11,208 nt of DNA, from positions 1 through 11,208 of the forward strand of contig CAYMST010000162.1 of the NCBI GenBank assembly GCA_964393115.1, read 5' to 3'. A program made the position numbers and the translations under genes. The notes under the pieces were generated by a model. The model saw nothing but the letters and a program-made list of their open reading frames with translations, searched no databases and was not told the DNA's origin. Shown here piece by piece: positions 1 through 6,880 of this stretch (within the stretch, counting starts at the first letter, position 1; each line of letters opens with the position of its first letter). The DNA is from CAYMST01 sp964393115. Its GTDB lineage: Bacteria > Bacteroidota > Bacteroidia > Cytophagales > Cyclobacteriaceae.

Positions 1-1158
1 TGCTGCGACGCCTGCAGCCGAACCAATGACCAAAATACTTCCGCCAGGGCCAGCTGTGATGGCTAGAAGTATCCAATACTTAAAATGAATATTATTAGGC
101 AACATATCGATTACCGCAGCTGTCAAGGGAACATTATCTAGAAAGGATGAGATAATTCCCAATGAGGTGTGTCCTATGATAATGGCATTAGGGTTCGAAG
201 CAGGGTCATTGCCGAATATGATATTCGCAATTTGATCTAATATCCCTTGATAACCCAAAGCATTTACCGCCAGGAGAATACCGATGAAAAAGGTGATTGT
301 TGCCATATCGATTGTTTTAATGACGTTTACAATACGATTAGCTTTCTTCTTGAGCTTTCCTTGCTTTAAGCGAACATCAATGATAATAGCTGCGACCCCG
401 AGTCCAAACAAAATGCCCATGAAAGGAGGCAGGTGTAGTAAGTTAACTAACACTGCAAACCCAAAGGTGATAAGTCCGACGATAATGATATACCATTGTA
501 GTGGTAACACTTTTTGAATTTTCCTTCCGTCTCTATCTTCATATTCAATTTTGGAGGTCAAAATGGCTTGTGGTATAATCCATGCCACAATAGAAGGAAG
601 CAACCCATACGCTAGTATTTGCCAGGCAGTAAACTTGCCCGCTAACCACATCATAATAGTGGTGACATCTCCAACAGGAGACATGGCCCCTCCGGCGTTG
701 GCAGCTATAACGGTATTGATGACAAAGACATTGAAGTTGTTTTTCCGAATGTATAAATGCTTGCCAATTTGAATCATGATCAGTGTACTGGTAAGGTTGT
801 CCAAAAGGGCAGAGGCCACGAACGTGATGCCACCAAGGATCCAAAAAAGCTTCTGGTTGGAGATTTTCATTTCTAGAAGCTTTACCTCAACCCATGTAAA
901 GAACCTAAAATGGCCCATCATTTCCACTATGGTCATGGCGCCAATCAGAAAAACAATTAACTCAAAGATTTCTGAAGAACCTTCCAGAATAGCTTCGTGG
1001 AGTAAATGCTCATCTTGACCAAAAGCTACCACCATCCACATTAAACTACCGGTGAAAAGAGCAACCCAACTCTTGTTCACCTCAAGTGAGTGCTCAAAGG
1101 CTATCGCAAGGATGCCGAGAGAAAAAATAACAATGAGTAATATTGATTTGATATCCAT
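1..1158 (-). CDS. nhaD: NhaD-family Na+/H+ antiporter (3' end outside the window)
   Basis: The reading frame from ATG 1158 is open for 386 codons and runs off the left edge, so the last part of the protein is missing. It is a hydrophobic inner-membrane protein with many transmembrane segments. NhaD-type signatures are visible: an ALLDNLTST segment around D120-N121, a polar NAGGAMSPVGD stretch at 154-164, and a second SFLDNVPL segment around D341-N342, the paired half-helix motifs of the ArsB/NhaD transporter superfamily. By family knowledge it exports Na+ (or Li+) in exchange for protons, giving salt and alkaline-pH tolerance. The start is fixed because an in-frame TAA lies four codons upstream. 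It is divergent from a second antiporter of a different family. A related ArsB/NhaD member with another substrate is possible, but the motif set fits NhaD well. Confidence 0.9.
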   Translation of the reverse strand, partial: MDIKSILLIVIFSLGILAIAFEHSLEVNKSWVALFTGSLMWMVVAFGQDEHLLHEAILEGSSEIFELIVFLIGAMTIVEMMGHFRFFTWVEVKLLEMKISNQKLFWILGGITFVASALLDNLTSTLIMIQIGKHLYIRKNNFNVFVINTVIAANAGGAMSPVGDVTTIMMWLAGKFTAWQILAYGLLPSIVAWIIPQAILTSKIEYEDRDGRKIQKVLPLQWYIIIVGLITFGFAVLVNLLHLPPFMGILFGLGVAAIIIDVRLKQGKLKKKANRIVNVIKTIDMATITFFIGILLAVNALGYQGILDQIANIIFGNDPASNPNAIIIGHTSLGIISSFLDNVPLTAAVIDMLPNNIHFKYWILLAITAGPGGSILVIGSAAGVAA

Positions 1159-1326
1159 AGCTAGTATTTATAACATCAACCTGATCGAAAGTTCCGCGAA
1201 ACTACATTTTTGAGTCATCTAGGCACACTTTTTTGCCGCTGATATTCATTTGATTTTCATTTTTAACAGAACATTTCGTTTTTTCAAGAAATAGAGCCGA
1301 AATTGGTAGTTTCGAAAAACTGAAAT
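1159..1326. promoter_or_regulatory. Divergent promoter region between nhaD and nhaC
   Basis: This 168-bp gap must drive both antiporter genes. It contains a 9-bp inverted repeat with widely spaced arms: CGAAACTAC (1197-1205) and GTAGTTTCG (1306-1314). Read toward its own gene, each arm gives TAGTTTCG, a 7/8 match to the Bacteroidota -7 consensus TAnnTTTG. The plus copy at 1307-1314 would give a very short leader before ATG 1327, and the minus copy (1204-1197) a leader of about 35 nt before ATG 1158. Neither has a convincing TTG at -33. The arms could equally be binding sites for a shared regulator. Assignment as promoters is inference. Confidence 0.4.
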
Positions 1327-2793
1327 ATGTCCAAACACTCGAGTTCAGGCAATGGTCTATCTCCTAAGATTACGTTACTTGATACCCTAATTCCGATAGG
1401 ATATACGGTATTGGCACTCGCTTTTAATGTAATCGTATTTGGTGATGACGCATTGTCTGGTTCAAATCAGTTAATACTGATTTCGGGAGCCATTGTTGCA
1501 GGAATCGTAGCTTATTTCAAAGGATATACCTGGGAAAGTATTTTGGGAGGGATTCTCAGGAGCATTCAAGCCGCTATGCCATCCATGTTAATTCTACTGC
1601 TCATCGGAGCACTTTCAGGAGCTTGGATGATCAGTGGTATAGTACCAACCATGATTTATTACGGTTTAAAAGTATTACATCCTTCCATATTTTTGTTGGC
1701 AGCATGTGTGACTTGTTCAATAGTTTCCGTTGCAACCGGTAGTTCATGGACTACAGCTGCCACAGTCGGGTTGGCACTAGTTGGTATCGGCAAAGCGATG
1801 GGGTTACCTGAAGGCATGGTTGCTGGAGCTATACTGTCAGGTGCGTACTTTGGAGATAAATTATCCCCCTTGTCAGATACGACCAACTTAGCAGCAGCAA
1901 TGGCCGAGGTTGACTTATTTGAGCATATAAAATACATGCTGTACACAACGGTTCCTTCTATCACCATAGCACTTATTTTATTCGGAATATTGGGGATAAA
2001 CTATGGAAGTGACTTTACTGGTGAAAGTATTCCAGCGATTCTGAAGGCTATTGACGGTTCTTTTAACATTCACTTAGGGCTCTTACTCGTTCCACTACTA
2101 GTGTTTTTTTTGATTGTGAAGAAGGTTCCTGCCATTCCAGTCATTTTGTTCGCAACCGTTTTAGGGGCAATTGTCGCGATTGTATTTCAAAGCCATCTGG
2201 TATTAAAAGTTGGTCAAGGGGATTACCCGCTGTACTCTGGCATCATGAAAGCTCTATATGGAGAAGTAAAGTTTGGCCTCCCAAATGAAGCCATGGATGA
2301 TTTGCTCAAGGGGAAGGGGATGGAAGGTATGCTAGGAACGGTTTGGTTGATCATTTGTGCGATGTGTTTCGGAGGAGTGATGGAAGGAACAGGCATGCTG
2401 GCGGTAATTACTTCAGAGATTATGAAAGGAGTTAAGTCTTTTGCAGGGCTTATTGGAGCAACAAGTGCCACATGTATTCTGTTTAATGGTATTGCCTCCG
2501 ACCAGTATTTAGCTATTTTGGTGCCGGGCAGAATGTATAAGAAAGCTTTTGCCGAACGAAAGGTTAGCGGTGAAAATCTATCAAGGACTTTAGAAGATAC
2601 CGGAACGGTAACTTCGGTGTTAGTACCTTGGAATACTTGTGGTGCTTTTCATTCTAAGTTATTTGGAATAGAAACACTGACCTATTTACCGTATTGTTTT
2701 TTTAATTTAATTAGTCCCTTGATGACACTTACTTTTGCTTTTTTTGGATGGAAAATTAAGCGACTACCAACAGCCAACGAAGATAATGTTTAA
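1327..2793 (+). CDS. nhaC: NhaC-family Na+/H+ antiporter
   Basis: A complete 488-residue polytopic membrane protein. NhaC-family hallmarks are GSSWTTAATVG (138-148), the acidic GDKLSPLSDTTNLAA segment (176-190) and GTVTSVLVPWNTCGA (426-440), with SDQYLAI at 391-397. Length is typical for the family. By family knowledge it exchanges cytoplasmic Na+ for external protons; the malate/lactate antiporter MleN belongs to the same family, so a substrate-coupled variant cannot be excluded from sequence alone. The start at ATG 1327 is fixed by an in-frame TGA two codons upstream. It is the first gene of a three-gene unit, its last 8 bp overlapping the next gene, and it faces away from a second, unrelated antiporter. 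Confidence 0.93.
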   Translation: MSKHSSSGNGLSPKITLLDTLIPIGYTVLALAFNVIVFGDDALSGSNQLILISGAIVAGIVAYFKGYTWESILGGILRSIQAAMPSMLILLLIGALSGAWMISGIVPTMIYYGLKVLHPSIFLLAACVTCSIVSVATGSSWTTAATVGLALVGIGKAMGLPEGMVAGAILSGAYFGDKLSPLSDTTNLAAAMAEVDLFEHIKYMLYTTVPSITIALILFGILGINYGSDFTGESIPAILKAIDGSFNIHLGLLLVPLLVFFLIVKKVPAIPVILFATVLGAIVAIVFQSHLVLKVGQGDYPLYSGIMKALYGEVKFGLPNEAMDDLLKGKGMEGMLGTVWLIICAMCFGGVMEGTGMLAVITSEIMKGVKSFAGLIGATSATCILFNGIASDQYLAILVPGRMYKKAFAERKVSGENLSRTLEDTGTVTSVLVPWNTCGAFHSKLFGIETLTYLPYCFFNLISPLMTLTFAFFGWKIKRLPTANEDNV

Positions 2794-3370
2794 AGAATAT
2801 AGCAAGGAAGAGGTAAACGGACTACCACTGCTGAAATATGAAGGTGAAGTTGTTGTAGTTAACCGATTGCTGGACTTAAAGTCTTGTATCAAAGAGATTG
2901 ATCAATATGATATCGTGGGAATTGATACAGAGAGTAAGCCAGCATTTAGGAAAGGGGAGTACAACCCAATTTCACTTATACAAATTGCTACTCCGGATAA
3001 AGTGTTCCTTTTGCGTATCAATAAAACCGGATTCGATCAGGAACTGGTTGACTACTTAAAAGATCCGACTTATACCAAAATTGGTATAGGTATGACGGAC
3101 GATATTAGGGATTTACGTAAGCTAAAAAACTTTGATCCTCAGGGTTTTGTGGATCTAAGTAAGGTTGCTGAGCGAATAGGACTGACCAAATTGGGCGCGA
3201 GGAACATGGTGGCTACTCTTTTTCACCATCGGATATCAAAGTCACAACAAACGTCAAATTGGGAAAATGAAACGTTGACGGAATCACAAATATCTTATGC
3301 AGCCACTGATGCTTGGATATGTTTAAAAATATACAATAAATTCTCAGAGAAAAACCTAATACCGCAGTAA
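2786..3370 (+). CDS. DEDDy-type 3'-5' exonuclease domain protein (RNase D/WRN-exo-like)
   Basis: A 194-residue single-domain protein of the DnaQ-like (DNA_pol_A_exo1) superfamily, expected to remove nucleotides from 3' ends of DNA or RNA using two metal ions. All four acidic ligands and the tyrosine are visible: IDTES (D47, E49), the GIGMTDD segment (D106) and YAATDA (Y171, D175), which makes it DEDDy. No HRDC or polymerase domain is present, so it is a stand-alone nuclease like the WRN exonuclease-domain proteins common in Bacteroidota. I chose ATG 2786 rather than the in-frame ATG 2735. The former gives a protein beginning just before the fold and overlaps nhaC by only 8 bp, whereas the latter would need a 59-bp overlap and adds 17 unconserved-looking residues. 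Overlap with nhaC suggests translational coupling. The natural substrate is unknown. Confidence 0.88.
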   Translation: MFKEYSKEEVNGLPLLKYEGEVVVVNRLLDLKSCIKEIDQYDIVGIDTESKPAFRKGEYNPISLIQIATPDKVFLLRINKTGFDQELVDYLKDPTYTKIGIGMTDDIRDLRKLKNFDPQGFVDLSKVAERIGLTKLGARNMVATLFHHRISKSQQTSNWENETLTESQISYAATDAWICLKIYNKFSEKNLIPQ

Positions 3371-3374
3371 TACT

Positions 3375-4418
3375 ATGGATATCAAGTTGTTAGAAAGAGT
3401 TTGTCAGACGCCAGGAGTACCGGGTTATGAAAGTAATATTCGAAACCTTATTATTTCTGAACTACGGGATTTTGTGGATGAAGTTAAGACTGATAACCTA
3501 GGTAATGTGTTCGCGCTGAAGAAAGGCAGATCATCAGAAAAAAAAGTCCTGGTGGCCGCCCATATGGATGAAATTGGTTTTATGGTTAGGCATATAGACG
3601 ATAAAGGATTTCTTCGATTTGCAACCCTTGGTGGATTTGACCCTAAGACACTTACGGCACAAAGAGTGATCGTACATGGTAAAAAAGATGTCATTGGAGT
3701 TATGGGTACTAAGCCTATTCATGTAATGAGTCCTGAAGAACGGAACAAACCGGCCAAAACAGAGGACTACTATATTGACTTAGGGATGCCTAAGGAAGAA
3801 GTAGAAAAGGTTATCGCGGTAGGGGACCCAGTTACGCGCTGTACAGATTTTGTGCAAATGGGAAATTGCGTAAACGGAAAGTCTTTAGATAATCGGGTTT
3901 CTGTATTCATTCTTATTGAAGCCTTAAAGCAACTAAAGGTTTCTGCATATGATGTATATGGTACTTTTACTGTGCAGGAAGAGGTCGGTATTAGAGGTGC
4001 AAATGTGGCAGCACACGCTTTAAACCCTGACTTTGGAATCGCTCTTGATACGACAATTGCGTTTGATCTTCCGGGTGCTCAACCACATGAAGTAGTCACT
4101 GAGCTCGGGAAAGGAGCCGCTATAAAAATCTTGGATGCTTCTGCTATCTGCGACTACCGAATGGTAGAGTATTTGAAAACAGTCGCCGACGGTGAGGATA
4201 TTCCATGGCAACCAGAACTGTTAGTTGCTGGAGGTACAGATACGGCAGGAGTGCAGCGCATGGGTAAAAATGGAGCCATAGCAGGAGCGATTTCTATTCC
4301 TACACGACATCTTCATCAAGTAATTGAAATGGCTCATAAAAGTGATATTGAAAACGCTATTAAGCTGCTTACGGCGAGTTTGAATAAACTGGATTCTTTT
4401 TCATGGGATCACAAGTGA
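3375..4418 (+). CDS. M42 family metallo-aminopeptidase
   Basis: A 347-residue cytoplasmic peptidase of family M42 (glutamyl aminopeptidase/TET type; older records call these endoglucanase M). These form large oligomeric shells that trim N-terminal residues from peptides. The two-metal site is complete: AHMDE (H63 with D65), LDNR (D172), QEEVG (E202 as catalytic base, E203 as ligand), DTT (D225) and the final histidine in RHLH (H314). The GGTDTAG segment (286-292) lines the active site in this family. There is no signal peptide. It starts 4 bp after the exonuclease stop, so it is almost certainly co-transcribed with nhaC and the exonuclease, and it is followed by a terminator-like stem. Residue specificity cannot be read from the sequence. 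Confidence 0.93.
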   Translation: MDIKLLERVCQTPGVPGYESNIRNLIISELRDFVDEVKTDNLGNVFALKKGRSSEKKVLVAAHMDEIGFMVRHIDDKGFLRFATLGGFDPKTLTAQRVIVHGKKDVIGVMGTKPIHVMSPEERNKPAKTEDYYIDLGMPKEEVEKVIAVGDPVTRCTDFVQMGNCVNGKSLDNRVSVFILIEALKQLKVSAYDVYGTFTVQEEVGIRGANVAAHALNPDFGIALDTTIAFDLPGAQPHEVVTELGKGAAIKILDASAICDYRMVEYLKTVADGEDIPWQPELLVAGGTDTAGVQRMGKNGAIAGAISIPTRHLHQVIEMAHKSDIENAIKLLTASLNKLDSFSWDHK

Positions 4419-4503
4419 TCGCCGAGGTATGTATTGCCAAATTGATAACGGTTAAAGGCGTCTTTACTTTTCAAGAAGAGCTTTATTGTACATGATTTAG
4501 CAG

Positions 4504-4541
4504 AAAGACCGCATTGGTCTATTGATCAGGAGGTCTTTTTT
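4504..4541 (+). terminator. Rho-independent terminator of the nhaC-exonuclease-M42 unit
   Basis: AAAGACC (4504-4510) pairs with GGTCTTT (4532-4538), and T runs on to give TTTTTT at 4536-4541. The 21-nt loop contains another GGTC copy, so an alternative shorter stem AGACC/GGTCT (4506-4510/4516-4520) could compete. The stem begins 86 bp after the M42 stop. It overlaps the last codons of the convergent regulator gene, so it may also limit read-through between the two transcripts; in the minus direction only a short T run follows, so it is weaker there. Confidence 0.6.
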
Positions 4542-4966
4542 AGTTTACTTATTTCTAGTTCTTTTTGAGCAATAATTTCCTTTTGAGCGGCGATTAACTC
4601 GTCTTTTGACTGAATTAAGTTTTTTAGAAGTGTAATTTCTTTATCTCTGTCGATGAGTATTTCTCTAACAGATTTATACTCCTCTCTTGCTTCTTTTACC
4701 TGGTTGAGTGCGAGTGCTCGATCTTCGTTATAATACTGCAAATGTTCAGCTTCTGGAATAGTTTTCATCCTGGGAATAAGGGAAGAAATGTCAATTCGAA
4801 GTTCTCTGCCGATATCAATTAAGTTTTCGCTACGTATTTTACTTTTATCCAACCACTGGTAAAGCGTATTCACGTGAACCCCTAATTTTTTAGCCAACTG
4901 CACTTTTACGATACTGTTATCCTTAATATAAGCCTTAAGGATATTGCCCTCATGTATGTCTTTCAT
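4526..4966 (-). CDS. XRE-type HTH regulator with C-terminal coiled coil
   Basis: A 146-residue protein. Residues about 8-65 form a small helical DNA-binding domain; the likely helix-turn-helix is KVQLAKKLGVHVNTLYQWLD (21-40), followed by an RSENLIDIGRELRID stretch typical of Cro/CI-like domains. From about residue 80 to 145 the chain is a highly charged heptad-like helix rich in K, E, I and L, predicted to be a coiled coil, probably for dimerisation or partner binding. No ligand-binding or protease domain is seen. The start is fixed: TAG immediately precedes ATG 4966 in frame. It stands alone, converging on the nhaC unit. Two dyad repeats just upstream suggest autoregulation. Targets are unknown. 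A small transposon- or phage-derived regulator is an alternative, but no such element is nearby. Confidence 0.78.
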   Translation of the reverse strand: MKDIHEGNILKAYIKDNSIVKVQLAKKLGVHVNTLYQWLDKSKIRSENLIDIGRELRIDISSLIPRMKTIPEAEHLQYYNEDRALALNQVKEAREEYKSVREILIDRDKEITLLKNLIQSKDELIAAQKEIIAQKELEISKLKKTS

Positions 4967-5015
4967 CTAAGATTCTTACACTATAAACAAAAAAACATAT
5001 AGCTTACTTTGTTTT

Positions 5016-5036
5016 TGTGTGTGATTACAAACATAT
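5016..5036 (-). promoter_or_regulatory. Proximal dyad/-7-like site upstream of the XRE regulator
   Basis: TGTGTGA-TTA-CAAACATAT (5018-5036) shares 16 of 16 non-spacer bases with a second copy at 5061-5079. It is an imperfect dyad (arms 5016-5023 and 5028-5035, 6/8 match). On the minus strand the right arm reads TATGTTTG, a perfect TAnnTTTG -7 element, which would place the transcript start about 55 nt before ATG 4966. It may be an operator, a promoter core, or both; no clear TTG is seen at -33. Confidence 0.45.
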
Positions 5037-5058
5037 TTGAGTAATGAAATGGTGGTTT

Positions 5059-5079
5059 TATGTGTGAAAGCAAACATAT
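5059..5079 (-). promoter_or_regulatory. Distal dyad/-7-like site upstream of the XRE regulator
   Basis: TATGTGTG (5059-5066), four bases, then CAAACATA (5071-5078): arms match at 7 of 8 positions. It repeats the proximal site, 43 bp centre to centre, close to four helical turns, so two bound dimers would lie on the same face. The minus-strand reading again contains TATGTTTG. A third, weaker half-site (AAAACATA, 4992-4999, reading TATGTTTT) lies closest to the gene. Confidence 0.42.
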
Positions 5080-5201
5080 ATCTTCTTTCCGGATATCACC
5101 TTTGACTAATTGAACAATTTTATTCGAGTATTACCGTTAATGACAGGAACACATGATATAAAAAACTTTAATGGACAGGACTATTTATTTAACCAATTTG
5201 A

Positions 5202-5312
5202 ATGAAGACAATCGCACTTCCAGGGCCGTTATGGGTAGGAAATAAGCAAAACGAAATTTTTGAAAAGGTAAATAAGGTAACGATGTGGTTAGTTGTTACA
5301 TCTCGTTGTTAA
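5202..5312 (+). other. Tiny reading frame (36 codons), doubtful
   Basis: ATG 5202 opens a frame beginning MKTIALPGPLWVGNK and stopping at TAA 5310-5312. Its start overlaps the stop of an even shorter frame (5140-5205, 21 codons) through the sequence ATGA, the arrangement seen in translationally coupled genes. I recognise neither peptide. There is no ribosome binding site and frames of this length arise often by chance, so this is recorded as a possibility, not a gene call. A truncated remnant of a larger gene is equally possible. Confidence 0.12.
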
Positions 5313-5512
5313 ACAGGCGCGTTCATGCCGTGCTTCGTTTATCATAGCTGATCGGTCCCCAATTGACCTTACAAGTTGGCGTCTGCTCCTACGATACAGG
5401 GGCATATATATCGTATATGTTTAGCTTTTTTATTTCTGATGTGGATTTTAATATCGAGTTAATGCTAAATAGAACTCTATTGTTAAGTAGAACTAAGTAT
5501 GCACTGAACATA

Positions 5513-5534
5513 GGTAATCAAAAAAATGATTGCC
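5513..5534 (-). terminator. Hairpin downstream of the glycosyltransferase, possible weak terminator
   Basis: GGTAATCA (5513-5520) and TGATTGCC (5527-5534) pair over 8 bp with one G-T type wobble around an A6 loop. It lies 35 bp past the glycosyltransferase stop. Read on the minus strand the T6 tract is in the loop, not after the stem, so it is not a textbook rho-independent terminator. Confidence 0.25.
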
Positions 5535-5569
5535 ACCTTTCGCTAATGATGAGAACTTTTCTCTTCTAA

Positions 5570-6880
5570 CTATACCAATAAACTTTTATCCGTTAACTCC
5601 TCGTAAGCTTGTAGCAACTCTTGTGAGGTGTCTTTCCAACTCCTATGGCCTACTTCATCCTGACATTTGGTTACGTACTTTTCGGCTAGCGCTGGGTTTT
5701 CGAGGAACTTTTTGATCAATTGAACATTATTGAATGTATCCCAGTACTCCACCTGAATTATGGATTTAAAAATTTCAGAAATACCAGCTGTTTTGGTGGT
5801 AATCACAGGAATGCCAGACAATACACCTTCATAAGCCGCCATGCCAAAGGGTTCTGTTATGGAAGGCAAGAAAATAAGGTCCATTTTCTTAAATAAGTTG
5901 GCTACCCGCCGTTGAGAAATGAGACCGTGAATCTTTACTATTTTACCAAGGTTCATAGAGTCCACTTTTTCTTTTATGTTTCCCCAAAGCGGTCCGTTAC
6001 CAATGAGATGAAACTTGTATTCTCCAGAACTGTTTTTCAATTCTCTAGCTACATCTAAGAAGAATTGGACACCTTTTGAATCCACAAACCTTCCTATAAA
6101 GGCTATGTTTTTTTCTTCATTTGGTTTTTGAGAAAAAGGAATTGCTTTTTTCTTTAGCGAGTTATAGACCACCTTAATTTTTGACGGTTCAATACCATAC
6201 TTATCGGTTAAAATCTCCTTAAGAAATTCGCTTACGACCACAACAAGATCCGCCTTTTGAAGACCGAATCGCTCTTCATCAATGATTTCCTTATTGGGAT
6301 TCAAAAAGTTTCGGTCATACTCGGTGCTATGCACGTGAGCTACAAATGGTTTGCCACTCAGTTCCTTTGCTAGCATAGCTGATTTGAAACTCATCCAGTC
6401 ATGTGCATGTATGACATCATAGGATTGGTCTTTCGAAATTTCACCAGAAAGAATGGCGTATTTAGCAATTTCGTCAAATAAAGGGTTACCACTTGCCGGA
6501 TCTGTAAACTCTATTTCTTTTAGTACCTGCTTGGTGACCTTTTGCTCGATTAATTTCTTACGTTCTTTGGATACTACTTTTTTCTTCCATTCGGTAAATT
6601 CCTGTGGTGATACATAAGGAATCAACGCAGTACCAAGTTTTAGATAAGAGACTTTTTCCCAGTGTTCCTCCGTGTATTTTTCCACAACTTCTTCTACTAA
6701 GGTGTCGTCTACAGAGACGAGTTCAAGCCTTTTCTTCTTGACTTCTTTTTTTGAGTTTGGAAGAATATAAGTGACATCAACTTTCTCGGCATTAAGTCCT
6801 TGCACTATGTTTCGACAGGCTGTTCCTAGTCCTGAGGTGTTTTCCGAGTTAAAATCCCATCCAAACATGAGTACTTTCAT
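5570..6880 (-). CDS. GT4-type glycosyltransferase (GT-B fold)
   Basis: A 436-residue cytoplasmic or membrane-associated transferase that should move a sugar from a nucleotide donor to a glycan or lipid acceptor. The N-terminal Rossmann half begins MKVLMFGWDF, with a glycine-rich loop SGLGT (16-20), HAHDW (158-162) and a VAHVHSTEYDR segment (180-190). The C-terminal half carries FIGRFVDSKG (R264, K269, donor phosphate contacts in GT4 enzymes) and the E-x7-E motif EPFGMAAYE (E343, E351). Residues about 45-125 form an unusually charged, Lys/Glu-rich insertion between early strands. I chose ATG 6880, not the in-frame ATG 6940, because the fold starts directly at MKVLMFGW and the 20 extra residues look like untranslated leader. 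The N-terminal half resembles the starch/glycogen-synthase-like branch, so a role in glycogen or exopolysaccharide synthesis is possible; the acceptor is unknown. Confidence 0.87.
   Translation of the reverse strand: MKVLMFGWDFNSENTSGLGTACRNIVQGLNAEKVDVTYILPNSKKEVKKKRLELVSVDDTLVEEVVEKYTEEHWEKVSYLKLGTALIPYVSPQEFTEWKKKVVSKERKKLIEQKVTKQVLKEIEFTDPASGNPLFDEIAKYAILSGEISKDQSYDVIHAHDWMSFKSAMLAKELSGKPFVAHVHSTEYDRNFLNPNKEIIDEERFGLQKADLVVVVSEFLKEILTDKYGIEPSKIKVVYNSLKKKAIPFSQKPNEEKNIAFIGRFVDSKGVQFFLDVARELKNSSGEYKFHLIGNGPLWGNIKEKVDSMNLGKIVKIHGLISQRRVANLFKKMDLIFLPSITEPFGMAAYEGVLSGIPVITTKTAGISEIFKSIIQVEYWDTFNNVQLIKKFLENPALAEKYVTKCQDEVGHRSWKDTSQELLQAYEELTDKSLLV

Larger units (their letters stand above)
5080..5569. 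other. Non-coding stretch between the XRE regulator and the glycosyltransferase
   Basis: About 490 bp with no credible gene of normal length on either strand. Visible structure: an imperfect inverted repeat around 5278-5286/5298-5311; a hairpin with a single bulge, CCAATTG/CAAGTTGG (5359-5365/5372-5379); ACGATA/TATCGT (5391-5396/5409-5414), overlapping an alternative CATATA/TATATG (5403-5408/5414-5419) followed by T-rich DNA; and a stem near the end of the glycosyltransferase. The segment at about 5310-5402 looks richer in G+C than its surroundings. Two tiny frames (5140-5205 and 5202-5312, plus) overlap by ATGA. It could hold a small RNA, a decayed gene or nothing functional. Confidence 0.4.

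Noticed and set aside
545..844. Open frame of 99 codons on the minus strand
   Set aside because: It is an out-of-frame shadow inside nhaD; the true nhaD frame carries the conserved transporter motifs throughout.
1659..1967. Open frame of 102 codons antisense to nhaC
   Set aside because: It mirrors the conserved NhaC core and its composition is that of a reverse-complement shadow.
2735..2785. Earlier in-frame start for the exonuclease
   Set aside because: It would require a 59-bp overlap with nhaC and adds residues before the fold; ATG 2786 is more consistent.
5278..5320. Integron attC-like core (GTTAGTTGTTAC...GTTGTTAAAC)
   Set aside because: The paired R and L boxes of attC cannot be drawn here, and there is no integrase or cassette array.
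5363..5569. 68-codon plus-strand frame beginning MTLQVGVCSYD
   Set aside because: There is no recognisable domain, its composition is low in the charged residues expected of a small soluble protein, and it crosses the hairpin next to the glycosyltransferase end.
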